The translations under genes and the position numbers were made by a program. Positions 10,389-19,651 of a DNA stretch of 64,000 bases are shown here, in pieces; position 1 is the stretch's first letter; the number at the start of each line of letters is the position of its first letter. This stretch comes from Nakaseomyces glabratus. Taxonomy: Eukaryota; Ascomycota; Saccharomycetes; Saccharomycetales; Saccharomycetaceae. The notes under the pieces were generated by a model. That model saw nothing but the letters and a program-made list of their open reading frames with translations, had not been told where the DNA came from and searched no databases. The stretch covers positions 124,001 to 188,000 of the forward strand of contig NC_088957.1 of the NCBI RefSeq assembly GCF_010111755.1, in the 5' to 3' direction.

Positions 10389-10748
10389 TCGATGTATTGG
10401 TAAGAAGTTTCTTAAGACTCGAATAACTATTTAGGTGACCTTGTATTTAAGACATATAAACTTTAATACTTATTTGACAAGCATGATCAATCAGCATTAA
10501 CTTTAGGATTTTTTACTGAATGAATAATATAAATAAATATCTGTAATTAGGAATCATTAGTGCTACATACACCTTAGTGAAGCTTTATGGTAGATGTATG
10601 GTAATCACGTGATTTTACATTCAAATTGAAAAAATGTAGCGATGCGATGAGCAATATTAAGACGCAATAGTCTTTTTATGGGTACATACTGTATTTTCCT
10701 TCTCATTACACCTTAGGTACCAGGGTAATAGTATTGCTTGTCAGAACT
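10389..10748. other. Intergenic region ARO8 / YNL050C homologue, with Cbf1-type site
   Basis: It holds the ARO8 terminator and the promoter of the downstream gene. ATCACGTGAT at 10604-10613 is a perfect palindromic CACGTG site of the Cbf1/Tye7 type, about 140 bases upstream of the ATG. No adjacent CCGAA core was found, so it is not a centromere CDEI. Confidence 0.45.
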
Positions 10749-11560
10749 ATGTCTACTAAAGTGTATGTTTTTTTTTTCTTTGAAAAGAGTTGCTGATGGA
10801 TGCACATACCATTGATTTATGGTAAGAGAAACATTTCATACTAACAGTATATCAATTAACAATTATGATTTTGGCGTAAAATGTTGATATTTTAATATAC
10901 AGTGTGTCAAGAGATGAATTATTTAATTCAGAACCATCTGGAGACGAGCTGCCATATGAGGAAGGTGTACATGATGACTTTGATATAGTTCAAGTTGAGC
11001 AACAAGAAGAAGCCAATAATAAAGGTGCTGAAGACAATGGTAATGATCCTGAAGAGTATGCGTTCCCATTATTTTCCTTTGGAGCTGGTGAAGAAGCTAC
11101 AAAGGAAGATAAACCTCTTATGAAGGTTTCATTAAAGGTTGAAGAAGAGGAGCTAGTACAAGAACGGCCCAAAAGCTACTATTACCAACATCTCTCTGAG
11201 GAGTGTAAGGATGCCTTATCAAGTAGCGCATTAACCTATGATGACATCTTTACAGAAAAAAATATGCGCCCATATCAAGGATGGAAAAAATTTAGAGGAA
11301 AAGTGATCGATGTAGCAGATTACAACCGTATTATTGATGCCAATAAAAAGATGGAAATAAAGAATAAAAAGAGAAGACCAGGGAAGAAACAACGTATAGC
11401 AAAGGCTTTAGGCAGTAAAAGGGTGAAAGAGCGTGAAGAAAAGGATAAGGAACTCAAGAAGCAAAGAAAAAAGATGTTTCACAAACGTGGTGGTAAAAAG
11501 AATAAGAAGAAAGCTAGCACTTCAGCTATACCGTCTAAGCCAAAATTTAGGACTGAATAG
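10749..11560 (+). CDS. Conserved basic/acidic protein of unknown function, YNL050C homologue (spliced)
   Basis: The gene is join(10749..10762, 10903..11560), encoding 223 residues. Exon 1 is 14 bases (ATGTCTACTAAAGT), followed by a GTATGT donor at 10763, a TACTAAC branch site at 10839-10845 and an acceptor AG at 10901-10902. Splicing gives MSTKVVSRDELFNSE. Exon 2 has no ATG of its own in a sensible place. The N-terminal half is acidic. The C-terminal third is Lys/Arg-rich with RRPGKKQRIAKALGSKR, a long basic helix and FHKRGGKKNKKK, suggesting RNA binding or a nucleolar location. Identity rests on position: it is convergent with COG5, exactly as YNL050C, which is also an intron gene. Its function is unknown to me. 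Confidence 0.8.
10763..10902 (+). other. Intron of the YNL050C homologue
   Basis: A 140-base intron with perfect GTATGT donor, TACTAAC branch (10839-10845) and ATACAG acceptor. The AG at 10846-10847 lies within three bases of the branch and cannot be used. Confidence 0.88.
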
Positions 11561-11680
11561 TTGTATTAATGAACTCACGAAGATTACGTTTCTAAACGAA
11601 TATGTCTTGTTTTTTAATATCCTATCGTTTGCATTTATAAAATTTCATACTGAAGTCTATGTAAGAACTGTACAATAGCG

Positions 11681-12820
11681 TTATAATACACCTATCATTA
11701 TTTGTAGATTGTGCTCAAAATCCGGTTCTTCTTCTGACATCCTTTGAAAAACATCCTTTATTGTGTCAAGAATAAATGTTTTGCTATTAACAATCTGTTT
11801 ACCCACTGGTCCACCTCTTTCTATGGCAGTATTTAAATCAATCTTAAATGCACTTGAGACTTTCCCCCAATATAACTGTCTTGGTGTGCTAGCTTTATTT
11901 CTACTCAATCTTGTAAATTGAACCAAAAGGTTCGAGTTTTCAACCTTAACATTCTGTAGTAAAGTTTCGATAACATAAACGTCATGTCCCTTTTTAACTG
12001 CCTCTTCAAACAGTGATGGTAGCGTTTTTATTGCGTTTACAGATTTACTCAGTATTCTGCTCGTGTTTGTCGCATTTGTTAATATTATCTTTTGCAGCGT
12101 TACGTAAAATTCTTGCTCAGATAATGTGTATAGAGACAGCAGAAGACTTTTTAAATCATTTTCATTGGATCTCAATTTGATTGAATTCAGACACTCCCTT
12201 GATATGGTCAATGTTATATGTGAAAGCAAGCTTTTCCTTCTTGGAGCCAGGGTCTGAGATTCCATCTCTTTCACAAATTTCAGCGATTTTAAGTTAGGAT
12301 GTTGACTTTGATTTAGTTGGATTTGATAGTGTAACGATGCTAGTTTGGAAATCGAAACCGCACTGAGTTTATCTTCACCTTGTAACGGTACAAAGCTTGT
12401 AATTTGTTGTGATAGATGTACAAACATGAGGACATCTCGCAGTAAGGTTGACGTCTGATGTACCGAATTTAACGCTGCTTGTAGTTTCTGGGCTCTCTCA
12501 TAAGGCACTAAGACTTGTTCGAGTAGTCTGTTGTAGGATATGCTCATATATTCTAAACTAGGTTTCAACTCTGCGGATATAGAGCCGTTCAATTTCCTTT
12601 CTCTATCAAATTCATCCATTAAACCACTGGCATGTGACTTTAGGAAAGACTCGTATCTCGACTTAAGCTCATCAGCATCGTATTGAGCTTTTTTCTTTGG
12701 TGCATCAATATCTAGTTCATTAGAAGTAGTATTCATTGCCTTCAGCATCGAATTTGAGTAACTTTTGGAGTCAAACTCCGGGTCTATCAGCTCTTCAAAT
12801 TCTGTAAAATTGGAATCCAT
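11681..12820 (-). CDS. COG5: Conserved oligomeric Golgi complex subunit 5
   Basis: A 379-residue helical protein (S. cerevisiae Cog5 has 403) beginning MDSNFTEFEELIDPEFDSKSYSNSML. The conserved N-terminal stretch of the family is followed by heptad-rich helices (residues about 60-160). COG is an eight-subunit tether for retrograde vesicles within the Golgi. Cog5 belongs to the lobe B group with Cog6, Cog7 and Cog8 and is not essential in yeast. The flanking genes (YNL050C homologue convergent, MSG5 upstream) reproduce the YNL050C-YNL051W-YNL053W order. COG5 is weakly conserved, so synteny contributes strongly to this call. Confidence 0.87.
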   Translation of the reverse strand: MDSNFTEFEELIDPEFDSKSYSNSMLKAMNTTSNELDIDAPKKKAQYDADELKSRYESFLKSHASGLMDEFDRERKLNGSISAELKPSLEYMSISYNRLLEQVLVPYERAQKLQAALNSVHQTSTLLRDVLMFVHLSQQITSFVPLQGEDKLSAVSISKLASLHYQIQLNQSQHPNLKSLKFVKEMESQTLAPRRKSLLSHITLTISRECLNSIKLRSNENDLKSLLLSLYTLSEQEFYVTLQKIILTNATNTSRILSKSVNAIKTLPSLFEEAVKKGHDVYVIETLLQNVKVENSNLLVQFTRLSRNKASTPRQLYWGKVSSAFKIDLNTAIERGGPVGKQIVNSKTFILDTIKDVFQRMSEEEPDFEHNLQIMIGVL

Positions 12821-13502
12821 TATCCCGTTATTTAAAGCGCTGTATAATTGGAAAGACTTTATAATAACTGACCAGCAATAACCTCTTGTAATTAGTATGT
12901 CTGTTGTGACAGCAATTGACCTGATCAGTCCTGTATGTCCTTTTCAAGAGCTGGCTCTTGAGTATATGAGTTTATTATGTGTGAGCCGATGTTCAGATGT
13001 CGTTAGAATGCATATCAGACCAGGCAACTGAATAGCACTCATTGCAGTCCAAGAATAAAGCTTAATGTATTTCTATAAAACCGTATGGAAATTCATTGAA
13101 AGTGTTCATAAATAATAAATGGACTATATATATAGATATATATGTGCCTGAGGTAGACTGCCTTTAGTAAGGTTGATTCGTTAAGATTGAAAATGATTTG
13201 CGATATGTGAAATCAGTATCAAGTACTGGGGACAAATTTAAAATATAACAACTCAATCTGTGTATGAAAGATTGATGGGAAAATAAAATTAAAAACAATA
13301 GATGAAAAATGCATTATGATGTAATAGTTTTGATGCACGTCTTGGGACATGATGAGTGGCGTATGATCGAAATTAAAATAATAAAACAGGTAAGAATATT
13401 TGTTTGATTGGCACCCAGAAAATTTGTGATGATAAAAACGAATGAGAACAATGAAATAAGGGGAAAAGAACAATTTTTTTTTTATTTTGCTGGCCCTTTG
13501 AT
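12821..13502. other. Intergenic gap where COX5A lies in S. cerevisiae
   Basis: These 680 bases separate the COG5 start from the MSG5 stop. In S. cerevisiae COX5A (YNL052W) lies here. I see no frame resembling cytochrome c oxidase subunit V in any direction, only AT-rich sequence with a short TATATATAGATATATATG stretch near 13125-13143. COX5A appears lost or moved. Confidence 0.55.
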
Positions 13503-14819
13503 TTAATGCCATAGCTGTGATGAATCCGCTACCACATCGGCTGCATTTTTGTAGCTGCCATTGAGAATATTATTATTAGACAGGTCCGTTAATGTAAGTT
13601 CCTTACTATTTAGTACAGGAAACGACTCGTTTTGTAAAGAGATACTGTTAGCGCTTGACGGACTATTTCCGCTGGTGGTGTCACTGATTGTTATCGAGCT
13701 ACTCATACCATATGATGAATTGTCAAACTTCGAAGTTGAGACGTTTTTTGTGGTTTCAAGTGGAATATTTTGCGACATATCCATACTTTGGACTGTGGTC
13801 TTTGATGAAGCCTCATTGTTTCTTAATGATGGAAGCATATCATTCCATTCCATGAGTTGGAATATCAGGCCCATGTTAGGGCTTATATCCTTGGCTATCT
13901 CTTTAAGTTTTGCATAGGCGTCGTTCAATGCTAAGTTTTCGTATCTCATCATATAGCCAACTATTAGCGAAGCCGATCTAGAGACACCACATTGGCAGTG
14001 CACAAGTATTTTCTTCCCCTTAGTAACAGCAGTGTGCATTACCTCAGTGAGCCATGCAAGATCTTTTGATATTTGTGAAGCATGCGTCCAAGGGACGTGG
14101 TAATAGTCAATAGCCATGCCTGCAGGTATATGTTGTTTGAGGTTATCGATTTCCTTCGCGACGTTAATTACCACATCGTAATTCAAAATAACTGATAAAT
14201 TTGGCTCAGAGTATAAATATATGGAGGGCTCTACAACCAATAGCGGTCCTTCAGTGTAGGCGGTGTTCTGATATATTTCGCTGTACATGGCGTCCATATC
14301 GAAGTCTTGCTGTTGCACTCTTGAACCAACTTTGTTCATGAACTCCTTCTTCAAGTTCCTCGACTCTGATTCATCAGTAATAAGAGGTGTAGAAGTCTCT
14401 GCCCCTGACATTGTAAATGATCTATTTCTGATGTGTCCAGACTTTAGACTGTTAGAGTTTCGAGTGGGTAAGTTTTTAGTCTTGATCGACAGCGACAAGG
14501 AGTGCACCCGCCCTAGTTTCTTCTTGTTGTCTATCTCCATCGAGCTTGCATAGATTGGCGACGCCGACTGCACTCTATCTAATTTGGGAGTCACAGAGTA
14601 TATAGTGTTCCCGGGTTTCCTTACGGACTTGTCACTATCCAGCGTCGACCTCCTGTATATGGTGCCGGATGAGAAGTTGCTCTGCATCTGTGGTCGTACC
14701 TCCGGTATCTCTTGAAGACTCGTCAGCTCAGGCTTCTGGTGCTCGATGGCAATAGATAAATTCTTGGTGTTCCTGTTCTGTAAGGACCTGGGCCCTCCAG
14801 AGGATGTGAGTTCAGACAT
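13503..14819 (-). CDS. MSG5: Dual-specificity MAP-kinase phosphatase
   Basis: A 438-residue protein (S. cerevisiae Msg5 has 489). The N-terminal half is a serine/basic-rich regulatory region with a short IYRR/IYS-type segment near residue 53, comparable to the MAPK-docking area of Msg5. The dual-specificity phosphatase domain spans about residues 185-335. Its active-site loop VHCQCGVSRSASL lies near residue 275 with Cys and Arg intact, and the general-acid loop is in the upstream YYHVPWTH segment. Msg5 dephosphorylates Fus3 and Slt2 to end pheromone and cell-wall signalling. A VAC7 neighbour on the same strand supports MSG5 (YNL053W) over the paralogue SDP1. Confidence 0.9.
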   Translation of the reverse strand: MSELTSSGGPRSLQNRNTKNLSIAIEHQKPELTSLQEIPEVRPQMQSNFSSGTIYRRSTLDSDKSVRKPGNTIYSVTPKLDRVQSASPIYASSMEIDNKKKLGRVHSLSLSIKTKNLPTRNSNSLKSGHIRNRSFTMSGAETSTPLITDESESRNLKKEFMNKVGSRVQQQDFDMDAMYSEIYQNTAYTEGPLLVVEPSIYLYSEPNLSVILNYDVVINVAKEIDNLKQHIPAGMAIDYYHVPWTHASQISKDLAWLTEVMHTAVTKGKKILVHCQCGVSRSASLIVGYMMRYENLALNDAYAKLKEIAKDISPNMGLIFQLMEWNDMLPSLRNNEASSKTTVQSMDMSQNIPLETTKNVSTSKFDNSSYGMSSSITISDTTSGNSPSSANSISLQNESFPVLNSKELTLTDLSNNNILNGSYKNAADVVADSSQLWH

Positions 14820-15772
14820 TTGTGTTTCTCCCTCAAATATAAGTTCTTGCTCTCTTATAATGATCTCTTTATGGTACTACAATGGAACATATATTTGATT
14901 ATGGTGATGCAATCCCAGTAAGTGGCAGTATCCACCACTATTATTCTTTTTGCAATAGTTTTTCTTCCGCTTTCCTAGTTATTTTGCCAAATGTTTCAAA
15001 AGCAACGACCTTGTATTACGGTAAATGGGCCTCGCAAAAGTGCTAAAACTGCATATATAAGAACTTTCAAAACGTTGTTATAAATATAGTCGGTACTAAA
15101 TTTACAATAAGGCCATCCGATTATTTTTTTTTCCTCGATACTTCACTAGACTAAGAGATGCGATCGACTGCGGAGGGATTGCTGGTTCTAAGAGAGAAAA
15201 TGGCAAGGTTGCTGTTGTTTTGACGTCATTCAACTAACAGTAGTGAATATGGTTCTTCTCCCACTGTAATGGCCCATTTCTTTTCCGAATCGAGAATTCT
15301 ATAAATAGTTATCTCGTGGAGGAAATCATCGAAAGCCTCTGGCAATCGTACGAAGATGAGCTTTTGATGAGAGAGAGGGTGGGACTCCTATCCTAGGACA
15401 ATGGCAATACTAAGGCCATGGTGCTCATTTTGCAGTATGGTCTTGGTCCTACTAGTAACACTGCACATGATATTATTAATATTTTTCGAATGGGGGGAGG
15501 AGAGGATTGGCCATTATACGATACTTTGTGAGAAATTGAAAACTAACTGATCTCCTCTGTGTATACTAATAGGACTGTGAATACAGAACAATTAAGGTCT
15601 TGTGGGAGTTAAAAATAAAACCGTGAAGAGAATGTTGGAGGTAAACACAGTGTAATAATAGATTGATATTAAAGTCTAAAATAAACCTAATAAAAAAAAA
15701 TTTAAAAGAAAACTAAAAAAGGGACTATCTATTCCTGCGGACTAGGTGGAATGCAGTTCACCGCATTTTTGT
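14820..15772. other. Intergenic region, MSG5 promoter / VAC7 3' end
   Basis: About 950 bases. The part next to 14819 is the MSG5 promoter, the part next to 15773 the VAC7 terminator with A-rich stretches (15690-15718). I see no gene, tRNA or repeat. Confidence 0.55.
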
Positions 15773-18700
15773 TTACTGTTTACTTGGACGTACTTCCGCG
15801 GATTTCTGTACTGCAATGGACCTTGCAGTGTTGAAAAACGGTACCTTATACTTAATATTTCCCCGTAGGATTAGTTCATAGTCATGCTTGATTACTAGTT
15901 TCCATTTGGTCACGTCGTCAGATTCGTCGCTGTCCCTTTTGTCCAGACCGTAATGCCCAAGTTGTTGTATAGAATCAGAACTCGTGTCGTCGTTATCGTT
16001 GGGTTCTTTCGCCTCGTCAGATCCTGGCTTGTGTAACCTTACGCTTGTTTGTGAAATATCAAAATTTCTGTTGAAGAATCCACCTTGGAATTTCAAAGGT
16101 GTTTCCAGTGTTTTTACAATTCCCAAGAAAATTGTCTCTACGCTAGTTTTTGCTTCTTTCTCTTCCACTACAACACATCTGTTATCGTATACATTGCATT
16201 TCAAAAAGGACGTCTTAGCAAAAATGTCGAACTCAACTTCATCAACATATATTGGGAATATGCCAGGATTAAATGCAGTAGTGGTGAGGTCGAATAGGAG
16301 CTCGTCAGTGCTCGATATGACATTATCCATCAAAACAATATCAAATTCTCGAAGTTCTTTGTTTGCAGCGAGTAAAAAACCAAGCACAAAACCAATAGAT
16401 ACAAACACCAATACAGAAATTGTGAAATAGAAACACTGACGGAATTTGCTCCAGTTGGATTTCTTAGTGTAAAAGTTGTGTGGAGAGTATTGATAGTTAT
16501 TATCGACATAATACGAGTTACGATTCAATGGAGTAAACTCAGTTGAGTCCTTAGTTTTACAATGAACTCCTTTGTTTGGACTGGATGCATTCACATTCAC
16601 CAAAGGTGATATAGGAGGGTAGTAAGAGCCCACTTCATTGTGTTCCGTTGACCCATAAAATGGGTTCCTATCATACCCACTGTGAATATTGGTATGGTTG
16701 GTGAAATAGTCACCCGTCATGGTACCATTAACATACTCTTCGTCAGAGTCCTGGTCACCTGCGTCACCTTCATATTCCGATATTTGAGGTCTTGCTTCTA
16801 GATTGCTTCCATGACTATAATAAAACATTGATCTATCATCATCTTCATCATCATCAATATCTACATCTAACTCAGAGTCATGGGCTCTAACTGTTTCGTG
16901 TAGATTTGCTTCACCTTCAATGGCACTGTTTCTTTGTGACCTATGTTTATCTTCTATAAATCTATTTTGGCCTTTAGTGTCATTGCCATTGTTGAGCCTT
17001 TGCTGTCCTCTGTATCTCTCACCACCATTGGTTACAGAGTCAGAACTGTCACCTGTGTGTCTTGTAATACCCTTCAAGTAATCAGCATCAATAGGGCTCG
17101 ATCGTTCGGATCCTCTTGTGTGAGCACCTGATATGGAGTGTCTTGAAGGCATATATTTCTGTTGTCTAGACAGTTTTTTCTCTTTACTGTTTAGGCCTTG
17201 GTTTGTATACAGATCATTCTGTTCGATAAAATCCTCAAGATTCACATTATCAGGGACACCAGAATATCGCCTCAGCGATGCCCCGTTGGCATCAAAAATC
17301 TTGGATACAGTTGTTCGTAATGTATTCTTATTCTCTATACTTGCCTTTGATGCATTTTTTTGAGCGGCACCAGTTTTCGCTCTTTGATTGTGCCCAGATA
17401 TAGATGGATTACGTCCTAATGCACCGTTACTATTGTTGTTGGATACTGATATGCTTCTTTGATTTATATGTGAGTTTCTAGCCTGGTTTTTCATTGGCAT
17501 GAAATTCGTTGAGCTTTTGTAGTGCAATGAAGGAGAGTTTGCAACGGAATTTGATTCATCCAATGAAGCCAAGCCACCCACTTTTCTGTCTGGTGATCTT
17601 TGCTCGGAAGCCATCGATCGTATGGACTGTTGTTCAACTTTACTTTGGTTTTTATGAGATGATCTTATGCTTGTAATATCAGAATCCACTTGTGACAAAT
17701 TACTTTGTGGATGAGTGGTGTGACTCGGAAGATTTAAAGACGAATTTGGCATACCACCAGTACTAATATGTCTAGTGGTGTTCTTTAACCTGTTAAAGAG
17801 CTTGGTATTGCCATTCAGGACAGGCACACTGGATTTTGTCGTAATTGAATGCATTTTACCTGCCAAAGACGAGTCGATATTATGTGGCACTTGATGTTGG
17901 TCGTCATTGATTTTGCTTGTGCTTGGATATATCATGTTTTTTGTAGAGTTTGCTGCAGACTCGTAGACAAAAGTCTCTTCTGAATCGCTAACTTCATTCT
18001 CTCCCACCGCAGATGCCAATCTTGCAGCAAAAAAATCAGTCTTTGTGGGCCTGTGTGCGTTACTTGATTCCGTAGTTTGTGTAGTTATTTCATCTGGTGT
18101 AGTTACTTTCTTGCTCATTGATGGTTCACTTCCCTTTTGTGCTCCCTCGGTATTCAGCAGTCTTTCGCGGGACATCATTGCTACCATATTAGGTCTATCC
18201 TTAGCTCTATTTTGAAACAGAGGAGCTGGAGGAGCTGCGCTAGGTGTCAGTTGCTCGGGTTTCTGTGCCTGTTGGCCCAATTGTGAAGGCTGTTGTTGTT
18301 GCCCCGAGTTGTTTGGCGTTGAGCCGATGGCGTTTGACATTATTGATGCGCCCACTGTCGCTATACCGGATGCCTGTCTCTGCAATGGTATCTTGTCCAG
18401 TACATGATTTGGGTTCTTATTGAGGTCTGTAACGTTATCGTGCTTAGCACTAGAGTGGGCTGGCAGGTTAAGGGCACTCAAAGATGTGCTTTCTGTATTT
18501 ATGCTCGGCACAATCTTCATTTTGCTCTTTATCATGTCTCCGCTAGTGGTGCTGAATAGTGTATCTTCTGCAGAGTTTCTTGCATCCGTGGTCTTCGCGT
18601 TTGGTTTGTTCAGCTCGGTTTGGGACATCGCCGGCGCAGAATTGCTGGTGTCCATGTCTGGGTTCTTGGCGCTCTCGGATGCGCCGTTACCGTTCGCATG

Positions 18701-19003
18701 CGGCACATGCGGCGACAGCGGGTTGCTGTCTATCAGCGTCTTGTGCGTCTGCAGAGGTGGCGCAGTCTTAACCGCATTCAAGGGCGACGCGGTGCCCTGC
18801 GGCACAAACTCATCGGGCGTCCGCACCGCCAGCGGCGCAAACCCTATCTCGCTCTCCTCCCCACCATGTACCGCCTCCTGCACACCACTGTGCACACCAC
18901 TGTGCACGCCATCCGCATCCCTCTCCTCGGCACGCGGCAGCTCAGCAGCAGGCACTGCCTCCACGGTCTCCGTCTCCACCGTCAGCTTCTTCTCATCGTC
19001 CAT
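15773..19003 (-). CDS. VAC7: Vac7, activator of the Fab1 PI3P 5-kinase at the vacuole
   Basis: A 1076-residue protein (S. cerevisiae Vac7 has 1165). I start it at the ATG at 19003 (MDDEKKLTVETETVEA); a TTG two codons upstream is unlikely to be used. Most of it is a low-complexity Ser/Asn/Gln-rich cytosolic region. One membrane segment lies near residue 865 (CFYFTISVLVFVSIGFVLGFLLAAN). The lumenal domain that follows contains the conserved ELREFDIVLMDNVISSTDEL, FNPGIFPIYVDEVEFDIFA and a Cys pair in FLKCNVYDNRCVV. Vac7 works with Vac14 and Fig4 to raise PI(3,5)P2 and control vacuole size and inheritance. Its first 130 codons are unusually GC-rich and hold a short GVHSGVHSGV repeat. It sits next to MSG5 as YNL054W. 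Confidence 0.92.
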   Translation of the reverse strand: MDDEKKLTVETETVEAVPAAELPRAEERDADGVHSGVHSGVQEAVHGGEESEIGFAPLAVRTPDEFVPQGTASPLNAVKTAPPLQTHKTLIDSNPLSPHVPHANGNGASESAKNPDMDTSNSAPAMSQTELNKPNAKTTDARNSAEDTLFSTTSGDMIKSKMKIVPSINTESTSLSALNLPAHSSAKHDNVTDLNKNPNHVLDKIPLQRQASGIATVGASIMSNAIGSTPNNSGQQQQPSQLGQQAQKPEQLTPSAAPPAPLFQNRAKDRPNMVAMMSRERLLNTEGAQKGSEPSMSKKVTTPDEITTQTTESSNAHRPTKTDFFAARLASAVGENEVSDSEETFVYESAANSTKNMIYPSTSKINDDQHQVPHNIDSSLAGKMHSITTKSSVPVLNGNTKLFNRLKNTTRHISTGGMPNSSLNLPSHTTHPQSNLSQVDSDITSIRSSHKNQSKVEQQSIRSMASEQRSPDRKVGGLASLDESNSVANSPSLHYKSSTNFMPMKNQARNSHINQRSISVSNNNSNGALGRNPSISGHNQRAKTGAAQKNASKASIENKNTLRTTVSKIFDANGASLRRYSGVPDNVNLEDFIEQNDLYTNQGLNSKEKKLSRQQKYMPSRHSISGAHTRGSERSSPIDADYLKGITRHTGDSSDSVTNGGERYRGQQRLNNGNDTKGQNRFIEDKHRSQRNSAIEGEANLHETVRAHDSELDVDIDDDEDDDRSMFYYSHGSNLEARPQISEYEGDAGDQDSDEEYVNGTMTGDYFTNHTNIHSGYDRNPFYGSTEHNEVGSYYPPISPLVNVNASSPNKGVHCKTKDSTEFTPLNRNSYYVDNNYQYSPHNFYTKKSNWSKFRQCFYFTISVLVFVSIGFVLGFLLAANKELREFDIVLMDNVISSTDELLFDLTTTAFNPGIFPIYVDEVEFDIFAKTSFLKCNVYDNRCVVVEEKEAKTSVETIFLGIVKTLETPLKFQGGFFNRNFDISQTSVRLHKPGSDEAKEPNDNDDTSSDSIQQLGHYGLDKRDSDESDDVTKWKLVIKHDYELILRGNIKYKVPFFNTARSIAVQKSAEVRPSKQ

Positions 19004-19585
19004 CTGCAACTTCTACCTTAGTGTGGTTTACTGGTAGGAATAGCCGTCTACTCCGCTGTGCCACTACTAAATATCTGGTCCTGGCAAAAAAAATAACCGC
19101 TGAGCTAGAAAAGGGGAGGCGTATGCGCGGCACACGCTTCAATTAGAGAGAGCCCTTCACCCAAAAAGCCAAAAAAAAGCCAAAAGCAAATTATGTCTCT
19201 ATATACGCCATCAAACACATGCCTTCCCGTGTTATGGTATATGTAGTATCTATATACGGTACATCAGATGATGTTACGTGTCAACGTATATACCTGTATA
19301 CGTATTTTGAATAAATGTATCCCGTGATGTATGTACAAAACGATGTGTTTCCATTTTTTTTTCGGAAAAAAATTTTTGAAAAAAAAAATTTGAAAATTCA
19401 GAGGCGATTTGCTTCTTTCGACGGTGAGCCCATCTCTTCTCATCGCTGCATTTGCAAGTCGTGAGGGCCAACAGGCCACTCTGGCTAGTATATGCTTGGG
19501 ATTGATATAATGGTGTGGAGCTCTTGGGATGGGAATCGGCAATACGGTGTGAAGCTGGTTAAAAGAGGCGGTTATATTTATCACG
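19004..19585. other. Divergent VAC7 / GRS1 promoter region
   Basis: A 580-base intergenic region with adjoining T-, A- and T-rich homopolymer runs at about 19353-19392, a typical nucleosome-depleted element. No gene was found. A CCGAA core in the A/T tract was considered as a centromere element and rejected. Confidence 0.5.
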
Positions 19586-19651
19586 TTGTCGTTACTTAAG
19601 TTTTGGAGGTCGTACGCTCAGATTGCTAAGAAGTCTGTTAGGATCAAAAGG
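19586..19651 (+). promoter_or_regulatory. Non-AUG (UUG) initiation site and mitochondrial presequence of GRS1
   Basis: TTG at 19586-19588 in the context TCACGTTGTCG begins a 22-codon in-frame extension ahead of the annotated ATG. Six or more Lys/Arg, no Asp/Glu and a hydrophobic face are what a matrix-targeting peptide needs. The arrangement mirrors the experimentally known S. cerevisiae GRS1 case. Use of this start here is inferred. Confidence 0.75.

Noticed and set aside
10604..10700. ATCACGTGAT as CDEI of a centromere
   Set aside because: No CCGAA core follows or precedes at 80-130 bases; the site is taken as a Cbf1/Tye7-type promoter element.
12900..13070. Possible H/ACA or C/D snoRNA in the COG5-MSG5 gap
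   Set aside because: Scattered TGATC/CTGA and ACA-like strings but no consistent box spacing or stem; a covariance-model scan would be needed.
18420..19037. Long plus-strand frames (205, 133 and 70 codons) opposite the VAC7 5' end
   Set aside because: They are antisense shadows of the GC-rich VAC7 coding sequence.
19343..19392. Possible point-centromere CDEIII (CCGAA core in an A/T tract, minus strand) between VAC7 and GRS1
   Set aside because: No CDEI (RTCACRTG) at the expected 80-110 base distance and the consensus bases left of the core do not match; it is better explained as promoter homopolymer tracts.
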